DNA of 64,000 nucleotides, from assembly GCF_964199755.1 (NCBI RefSeq), contig NC_133906.1, positions 13,613,378-13,677,377 on the forward strand. Direction: 5' to 3'. This DNA is from Larus michahellis (lineage: Eukaryota; Chordata; Aves; Charadriiformes; Laridae). The notes under the pieces are model-generated. The model searched no databases. It was not told the DNA's origin and worked only from the letters and a program-made list of their open reading frames with translations. This document shows positions 59,001-64,000 of the stretch, in pieces. Each line of letters opens with the position of its first letter. Position 1 is the stretch's first letter. The translations under genes were made by a program, and so were the position numbers.

Positions 59001-62000
59001 AATTCAATGGTCTCTCTGCATCCTCAAAGCCTCCGAAACCCAGACGGGCCACAACGATCCCAGGACATCCCGTCAGACCACACAATGACTCCCCCTTCTT
59101 GCCTTCCCTTGCACATTTTCCCCCTGTTCTGATTTTCCTACTGAACTTTCTTGTCAAAGGGCATTTACTGACCATAGTTTGCAAACAAAACTGGTCTTGT
59201 TCTGTATCTCGGTAACGCATAATGCCAAGGGTTCATGGAGAAAGGGCAGGGGATGGAAGAAGCCCAAAGGGCACCAGAGGGCTGGAAGCCCTTCGCTGCC
59301 AGGCTCGTTGCCCAGCTCCCTGCCCTCCTTTGGCACACACGCCTGGCGGGAGGGAACCTCCTTTGGCAAAACAGAATTAACATCAAGTTTCATATGTCTT
59401 CAGTAAACAACAAACAAGCTCATTATTTCAAATATATTTCAAATGCACTTATTAAAAAAAAAAATCTCCTCCTTGTGTTGATTTGCAAATTATATCTTGT
59501 TGAAGGCAGCATACAGAGAGGACACTGCTTGGAGAGCATCTTTCTGCCCAGGGAAGGAGAAGGTGCTGATGCCCAGCTCCGCATGTGGGGTTTCCTGGGG
59601 CTCGGGGTGCTGGGCGGTGATCCGCAGCTGTGACAAACAGCAGCTGCTGGACATCGCACACAAACCAACAAAATCCCCCATCACTGCCCCGGGATGCAGT
59701 TCCAGCACCAGGTCGGGGTGACCTCCGGGTGCCGGGTGCTCTCCAGGAGGCCGGTCCCGGAGCAGGGATCGGCTCACACCGAGGAGGCAGCGCCAGACAC
59801 GCTTCCAGCGATGAGTAACGGCTGGGCAGAGTCATCTGGATCCAACAGGTCACTCGGGAAGCAGGAGAGAGATCCAAGAGCCATGTCACCGAGCACTCGC
59901 TTTGGGCCAAACTAAAAATAGACCTAATAAAGCGTTGCTGGAGCTGCTTTCCTTACCGTAGAAAAAATAAACTATTCAGTTTTTCCTATCAAGAGAAAGG
60001 CGACTCCCAGGGATGTCTCTGGGCACACCTAACTGACCCAACAGTGTGATCTCCTCCCCGAGAGCAGCCACCCCACGCTGAAGAGTTCCTCACCGCCACC
60101 AGCTCCTGTCCGTTCCTGGCTTGCAGAAACCTGAGCATTTATTTTGCCTTTGAAATCTACATTTATGAAGGCTTTAAGGCCTGACAAAACCATGGCAATC
60201 CTCTTGCCTACCTCCTCGCCTAGCAAAGTCCAGGCCACCTCACCCACGAATCACACACCACTGCAAGGCTGTGGGCCATCACCAGCAACATCCGCTATAG
60301 AGAACCCACCGCTCCTCTGGCCACCTGCGAGGTCCCACAGTTAAAAATATCCACCTCGGTAGGTGCAGTTGGGCAAACCCAACCTGAAGCTACAGACCCT
60401 CCATTCTGCTGCCAGAAGTCTTCCACACAGCAGCTTCCAGACCACCGCAAGGTCGTTAATGACCATTTCTGCATCTCAGGGAAACTAAACAGGCAACAGA
60501 TCATCCCTAACCCCACCAAGGCACATTCCCGCACTGCTGTGAGACCTCTGTCCACTCCCCTCGCAATGGTGCGGAGCTGTGCCAGCGTGACAGAACCTCT
60601 GCCCTGTGTCCATGCAAGAAGTCACCTCTTAGGAGAGGAGATGCACCTTCATGGAGATACCGCTGACACCACGTACACTGACACGGCAGCTCCCACCACC
60701 AGTATGGTCACAGCTACTGCCAGCAATACCCAAGCACCACTTCCTAACCATTAAGACCAGGTGGCCACCAGCAGAAAGCTGGGCACATACTGCATGCCTC
60801 CCATGAAGGAGGAGTACCCAAGGGTCCCATCTCAGCCAACAAACAGACGCCAGTTGATACTGGTGGCTAAAATGAGGTGTAAAAATGGGAATTCAGCCCA
60901 CAAATTCACAGAGGAGAAACCCTCATACATGAGAATAAAATGCTGCCACACTGCAGGAGAAAGCTGTTTTCAGCAAAACTTTATTCTAACTCCTGACAAA
61001 GTTGTTCTGCTGCCAAACCACCTGTGCAGCTGGTAGCTCACCAAAACCTTCCCATCACTACATGAAGATTCCAGCCTCTTCCAAGGAGAGCTCCACCAGC
61101 CTGCGGATAGCCAGCATGGGAACCCTTGTCCTGCCTGGGGTACAGCCCCTGTTTGGGGTTGAAGACCACCCAGTCTCCCTAAAACTGCTCCAAACGGAAA
61201 GCAAAATGCCCCTCCTCCTTGGCTATGGGAAATTCTACCTGCATGACGGGTTTTCTTGTGTTTTTTTTTTTTTTTCCTATCCTAACACTGAAGCCACATG
61301 ATCCCTATGGCACGGGCTGAGCTCAGGGGACTCCGCTTCATCCGGGCTGCTCAGACACCACTGTTGGATGAACCATAAGGAGCAACCAAGGCTCTTCTCC
61401 ATTTACGGCAGCGCTCCTTCCCCGCTGCCCATGTTTCCAGTCAGAAACTACGTGTTTTCCAAGAGAAGTATAAACAGTAAATGATAGCTCTTTATAGCAG
61501 GAAATGCCTTTTTAATCTGAAGTGGAAAACTGTATAAACTTATTTAAATCAATTACAGATAACATTAGTCATTTGTGAGCCTTATAAGGAGCACTCATTT
61601 TGCCTGGATAATTTGTGATTTGTATGAGGAACCTTTAGCTACAGAATTAATTCCAATGGAAAGCAAAAAAAACCCAAGCCATTGTTTTGCTTTGAAATAT
61701 TTGAAAAAAGTGAGTTTGGCAGGACCTTCAAATGTATATTCATTGAACAGATGTTTAGGAAAATGACAGGTGGATGTTAACGAAGTGGGAGGCTTTGCCC
61801 AAAGGAGATGTAGATCCCAGTGCTACTCTTGCTTGAGTCGATAAAAACTCCATTGGGTTGAAGGATCTGACCCAGCTCACAGCCTGGACAAGCCTTGCAA
61901 GGTACAAACGATAATCCACACATATAAGTGAATTGAACCCATTTTTGTACCAGTGATCTTTTAAAAACAATTCTGTTTTACTGTTTTTAAAAACACAGAA

Positions 62001-62286
62001 CAATTATGCAGACCATGGGGATGCACCAAGAACTGAGCCTGAGGGCACATCTGCCCCCAGGCCGGCCACAAGCCTCCTGGCAGAAGAGCCAAGCAAAGCT
62101 GACCCAGGAGCACATCAAAAAGAGGAGGACCTACCTGTTGAGGGAGAGCAGTAGCTGGTCCATGCACGCTTTGATCTTGTTTTGTGCTTCTAGGTGCGTC
62201 ATGTTCTCCGTGCTCTCTCCATTAATTGCCAGAATAATATCTCCTGGGCACAGGTTTGCCATGGCTGCTTTACTGCCAGGGTTAAT
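25166..62286 (-). CDS. PDLIM4: PDLIM4 (RIL), PDZ and LIM domain protein 4, exons 2-7
   Basis: Six exons on the minus strand join in frame to give 299 residues and a stop; with an off-window exon 1 of about 31 residues the protein would be about 330, the human length. PDLIM4 is an actin-associated adaptor whose PDZ domain binds alpha-actinin and whose LIM domain mediates further protein contacts, reported to include the phosphatase PTPN13. Visible in order are the PDZ second half ([34 protein letters not shown]), a Pro/His-rich linker, the ALP-subfamily block [19 protein letters not shown], then a LIM domain with all eight zinc ligands (CTRC, HPEC, CDDC, CETH), and the C-terminus [16 protein letters not shown]. 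It runs in the same direction as SLC22A4, as in human. Its promoter is right of the window. Confidence 0.98.
25562..25695 (-). mobile_element. CR1 LINE, short 3'-end fragment
   Basis: The plus strand shows the reverse complement of the CR1 3' end: ATAGAATCCCAGAATGG, ggttggaagggacctt, and ccctgggcagggacacct. It is sense-oriented within PDLIM4 intron 6. Confidence 0.92.
26297..26366. repeat. 21-base tandem repeat, about 3.3 copies
   Basis: Units start at 26297, 26318 and 26339, with a partial fourth. The consensus is ATTCAAGGTGTTCTGCTATAA with few differences. The length is a multiple of three, so one frame reads a heptad (LEFIAEH) three times, but it is intronic with no splice support. Confidence 0.9.
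26455..26575 (-). CDS. PDLIM4: PDLIM4 exon 6 (start of LIM domain)
   Basis: This exon is 121 nt, acceptor ttcttggcag|GTGAAA and donor GGCATCGT|gtaagt, phase 1 in and phase 2 out. It encodes [18 protein letters not shown] followed by [18 protein letters not shown], including the first two zinc-binding cysteines. Its length is not a multiple of three, so skipping it shifts the frame and removes the LIM domain. Confidence 0.97.
26576..31200 (-). other. PDLIM4 intron 5
   Basis: This is a 4.6 kb intron. One CR1 copy of an older-looking type lies at 27.85-28.21 kb. I see nothing else assignable. Confidence 0.9.
27848..28212 (+). mobile_element. CR1 LINE, 3'-end fragment of a different subfamily
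   Basis: Blocks include aggctgaggggagacctta, ggaacaggctgcccaggg, tggttggactcgatgatc and cccttccaacccaggcaa, ending near CTATGATTCGGTGA. It is more diverged from the other copies. It lies in PDLIM4 intron 5, antisense to the gene. Confidence 0.92.
31201..31358 (-). CDS. PDLIM4: PDLIM4 exon 5 (ALP-family conserved block)
   Basis: This exon is 158 nt, acceptor ttaaaaaag|CCTCGA and donor GAGAACG|gtaagg, phase 2 in and phase 1 out. It encodes [18 protein letters not shown], then [18 protein letters not shown] and [16 protein letters not shown], the block shared by PDLIM1-4 proteins between the PDZ and LIM domains. Confidence 0.97.
31359..33690 (-). other. PDLIM4 intron 4
   Basis: This is a 2.3 kb intron. 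It holds an A-rich low-complexity tract near 32.33-32.37 kb and no recognised transposable element. Confidence 0.9.
33691..33869 (-). CDS. PDLIM4: PDLIM4 exon 4 (linker)
   Basis: This exon is 179 nt, acceptor cttctcttccag|GACAAC and donor CAGAG|gtagga, phase 0 in and phase 2 out. It encodes a Pro/Gly/His-rich linker containing [19 protein letters not shown] and [19 protein letters not shown]. The last part is the best-conserved piece relative to human; the first half is divergent and probably disordered. Confidence 0.95.
40843..41160 (+). mobile_element. CR1 fragment, 3'-truncated, left arm of an inverted pair
   Basis: It matches the GC-rich CR1 type from gctgagagagttggggggt to ggagcaacctgg, then stops before the normal 3' end. 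It faces a minus-strand CR1 segment about 90 bases to the right. Confidence 0.92.
41082..41410. repeat. Inverted repeat made by two opposed CR1 segments
   Basis: Positions 41082-41158 are the reverse complement of 41334-41410 apart from about three mismatches, with a 175-base spacer. In PDLIM4 pre-mRNA this could fold into a 77-base-pair stem. Confidence 0.85.
41246..41410 (-). mobile_element. CR1 3'-end fragment, right arm of an inverted pair
   Basis: The plus strand reads ggtttgggttggaaggga, then ccctgggcagggacacct, and ends at gcttctctgggcaac. This is a CR1 3' part in the opposite orientation to its left neighbour. Confidence 0.92.
43685..44060. repeat. C-rich minisatellite, units of about 15-23 bases
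   Basis: These are tandem degenerate units of the form CTGCACCCAGCATCCCTC. Some groups of units recur as a larger block: the segment at 43821-43860 is repeated at 43961-44000. It produces long open frames on several strands (Pro/His/Ser-rich) that are repeat artefacts. It lies in PDLIM4 intron 3. Confidence 0.93.
45597..45866 (+). mobile_element. CR1 LINE, 3'-end fragment
   Basis: It runs from gggaacaatgctgggaaac through gagggtggtgagcccctgg to ccattctaggattctatg. The 3' end is intact and the 5' side truncated. It lies antisense in PDLIM4 intron 3. Confidence 0.93.
48862..49512 (+). mobile_element. CR1 LINE, about 0.65 kb, GC-rich type
   Basis: It starts near gctgagaagcagctcaac and ends ccattctgtgac. 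Over the shared length it differs from the copy at 19.2-19.9 kb by only scattered substitutions and small indels, so both belong to one relatively homogeneous subfamily. It is antisense in PDLIM4 intron 3. Confidence 0.93.
51175..51259 (-). CDS. PDLIM4: PDLIM4 exon 3
   Basis: This exon is 85 nt, acceptor ccccttgcag|AGCCGA and donor CCGCAG|gtacag, phase 2 in and phase 0 out. It encodes [18 protein letters not shown] followed by [10 protein letters not shown], aligning with the human segment that follows the PDZ domain. Confidence 0.95.
51369..51421. repeat. AT-dinucleotide microsatellite, interrupted
   Basis: There are two blocks of TA repeats (atatatatagtatatag and a longer block ending atatatatatg) separated by about 20 bases of ordinary sequence. 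Confidence 0.8.
53360..53537 (+). mobile_element. CR1 LINE, short 3'-end fragment
   Basis: It begins at aggttgcccagagaagct and ends ccattctgtgattctat. It is antisense in PDLIM4 intron 2. Confidence 0.93.
55999..56037. repeat. T13-A26 homopolymer junction
   Basis: Thirteen Ts are followed directly by twenty-six As, giving a perfect self-complementary sequence at the junction. It may be a microsatellite or an assembly-sensitive site. Confidence 0.9.
56795..57038 (+). mobile_element. CR1 LINE, 3'-end fragment
   Basis: It starts at acactgaaagaggggaga and ends ccattctaggattcaac. It is the same subfamily as the copies at 45.6 and 49 kb, antisense in PDLIM4 intron 2. Confidence 0.93.
62135..62286 (-). 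CDS. PDLIM4: PDLIM4 exon 2 (second half of PDZ domain)
   Basis: This exon is 152 nt, acceptor ttgcctag|ATTAAC after a strong pyrimidine tract, and donor AACAG|gtaggt, phase 0 in and phase 2 out. It encodes [18 protein letters not shown] through LLLSLNR, including the helix segment [10 protein letters not shown] that lines the PDZ ligand groove. The carboxylate-binding loop should be in exon 1, which is not in the window. Confidence 0.97.
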
Positions 62287-64000
62287 CTAGGCAAGGAAAA
62301 AAGAAAACGGTTATTTAAAAGAATGCTCTTTTTTAAAAAAGTCCAGTTTCTTGGAATAAGGAGCAGATAAAGGGAATAGTGATTTCTGGAGAAGACATGT
62401 GCTTTGCCTACACCAATAGCATCTACCAGAGGCTGGATGTCAGAGCAGGGCTCTCGGGTCAGCCCAGTTCTCCAAGGGCCATCCTCTACAACAATGCTCT
62501 TTTAAATCAAGAGATTTCTGCCAGCGTGTGACCAGTTCCTCTCCTCAGATTTGTCTCTTGCTTAAAATAATGCAATACCCTCTTTCAAGAGAGATGCTTC
62601 GGGCTCCTTTGGCTTGCAGGCCTTAAATCACGCTGTGAGAGTCAATCCCTAAAGAGCACGTACAGCCCTCCTCTTTGGCTAACTACGTAATTAGAAGATG
62701 AGCGCAGTCACCCTAATTGCTTCCTGCAGAGAGGTTACATTTGACATCAGTTTTTCCCGACCATCATTCAAATGACCTGTCTCTTTCTAGCCCTGCATGG
62801 AATATCACGCAGCTCGTTAAGTCTCCACAACTCTTTCCTTCTGGTTTTGTAGGAATGCCAGAACCTTATAAAACTCATTTCTTTCCTGAGGAACTAATGA
62901 CAGGTCCAGGTACTGTTTGTGGTCAGCTGTAAGACCAATCCTGCAGCCCATAAAAGAGTTTCTTCAGAAATTACCGTTTCGTTTACATCAGAACAAATGT
63001 GGTTTTAATTTTTGCAATAATATAAAAAGATGCAAGGCATTGGCAGGACAGGTAAATGTGTCTGTTTAAACTCTTAATAGCTACGTGCTTGCCCTCTAAT
63101 TTCCTCTTCAGTCATTCAGAGCATCTGCTAACGCTGCGCTAACCAACCATGTGGTTTCTCAAGTGAGAAAGTGCAGCAAGTCTGACTTTCAGTTATTCAT
63201 ATCTCACCGCACTTAGAGCACAACGGTGCTTTGATTCTGTTTAGTCTTGATTTACAGAGGAATAATTCCCTGTCTCGGGTGATGGGTCTCCGCTCCATCA
63301 CACCCTGCTCGAAAGACTGAGGCAACAGGATCACCGCTCTGTCCTCCACCTCCCCTCGGATGCAGCTTACGTCAGTGCATGGGGACAACCAGACACTAAC
63401 AAACCAGGCAGGGTTTTTCAGACAGTTTGAGATGAAGTGCTGGCCATCTGCTCCATGATGCCCACAAGTTCCCCAACCAATGCAGGCCACCATTAAACAG
63501 GCAGTCATTTAGAAAGGGAAGCATGCACACCTCCCTGTCATATCACAGAATGGCTCAGATTGGAAGAGACCCTAAAGCTCACCCAGTGCCACCCCGTGCC
63601 CTGGGCAGGGACACCTCCCACCACACCAGGTTGCTCCAAGCCCCGTCCAACCTGGCCTTGAACCCCTCCAGGGATGGGGCAGCCACAGCTTCTCTGGGCA
63701 ACCTGGGCCAGGGGCTCACCACCCTCACAGCAAAGAATTCCCTCCTAATCTTTCATCTAAATTTCCCCTCTTTCAGTTTAAACCCGATCCCTCTCGTCCC
63801 ATGGCTCCCCTCCCTGATCCAGAGTCCCTCCCCAGCTCTCCTGGAGCCCCTTGAGAGACTGGAAGGGGCTCCAAGGTCTCCCCGGAGCCTTCTCTTCTCC
63901 AGGCTGAACCCCCCCAGCTCTCTCAGCCTGTCCTCACAGCAGAGGGGCTCCAGCCCTCCCAGCATCTCCGGGGCCTGCTCTGGCCCCGCTCCAACAGCTC
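62287..64000 (-). other. PDLIM4 intron 1, partial
   Basis: This is sequence upstream of exon 2. No PDZ-starting exon or CpG-island promoter is visible before the window ends, so exon 1 must be further right. A sense-oriented CR1 occupies the last 460 bases. Confidence 0.85.
63540..64000 (-). mobile_element. CR1 LINE running off the right edge
   Basis: The plus strand begins catatcacagaatggctc and continues as the reverse complement of the GC-rich CR1 type to the end of the window. The 3' end is intact. It is sense-oriented in PDLIM4 intron 1. Its total length cannot be seen. Confidence 0.94.

Larger units (their letters stand above)
51260..62134 (-). other. PDLIM4 intron 2
   Basis: This is a 10.9 kb intron with AT microsatellite sequence near 51.37-51.42 kb, CR1 3' ends at 53.36 and 56.80 kb (both antisense), a T13A26 tract at 56.0 kb, and a strand-asymmetric A+C-rich stretch at about 60.0-61.2 kb whose origin I cannot name. 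Confidence 0.88.

Noticed and set aside
1..64000. CRISPR arrays, bacterial operons, phage or plasmid features
   Set aside because: No regularly spaced direct repeats with unique spacers and no dense coding were seen. The genes are vertebrate, with introns and CR1 repeats.
1..64000. tRNA, rRNA or snRNA genes
   Set aside because: Scanning by eye found no convincing internal promoter boxes with a matching cloverleaf and no rRNA-like stretch. A covariance-model search would be needed to exclude small RNAs fully.

Overview
This is vertebrate nuclear DNA, almost certainly from a bird. The evidence is (i) thirteen CR1 LINE segments, several ending in the avian-type ATTCTATGA-like 3' terminus; (ii) compact multi-exon genes with canonical GT/AG introns; and (iii) the gene pair PDLIM4-SLC22A4, adjacent and co-oriented as in human 5q31.1 and its avian counterpart. 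I cannot assign a species or order. There is no prokaryotic operon structure, CRISPR array, plasmid or phage content.

Layout, left to right. Positions 1-15,322 hold the 5' half of an organic cation/carnitine-type transporter gene on the minus strand. It is called SLC22A4 (OCTN1) because diagnostic residues fit OCTN1 better than OCTN2. Exons 4, 3, 2 and 1 are at 481-652, 5547-5701, 6914-7017 and 14930-15322; their lengths (172, 155, 104, 393 nt) agree with the mammalian gene as I remember it. The remaining exons lie off the left edge. A GC-rich, CpG-rich promoter with a cluster of GC boxes surrounds exon 1. About 15.3-22.6 kb is intergenic DNA with one long CR1 copy and two AT-rich patches that may be regulatory.

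Positions 25,166-62,286 hold PDLIM4 (RIL), also on the minus strand, with exons 7 to 2 at 25166-25370, 26455-26575, 31201-31358, 33691-33869, 51175-51259 and 62135-62286. All phases join without a break. They encode 299 residues: the C-terminal part of the PDZ domain, the linker and a complete LIM domain ending in VELV. Exon 1 (about 31 residues) is off the right edge. The PDLIM4 introns are large (one is 17 kb) and hold most of the CR1 copies, a C-rich minisatellite and several low-complexity tracts.

The two genes encode functionally unrelated products: a plasma-membrane solute transporter and an actin-cytoskeleton adaptor. They share orientation and conserved synteny, not a pathway. I found no previously undescribed protein system. 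The most interesting signals are structural: a CR1 fragment just downstream of the SLC22A4 exon 1 donor that keeps the reading frame open, a tail-to-tail inverted CR1 pair in PDLIM4 intron 3, and a minisatellite whose repeats resemble 5' splice sites on the PDLIM4 sense strand.
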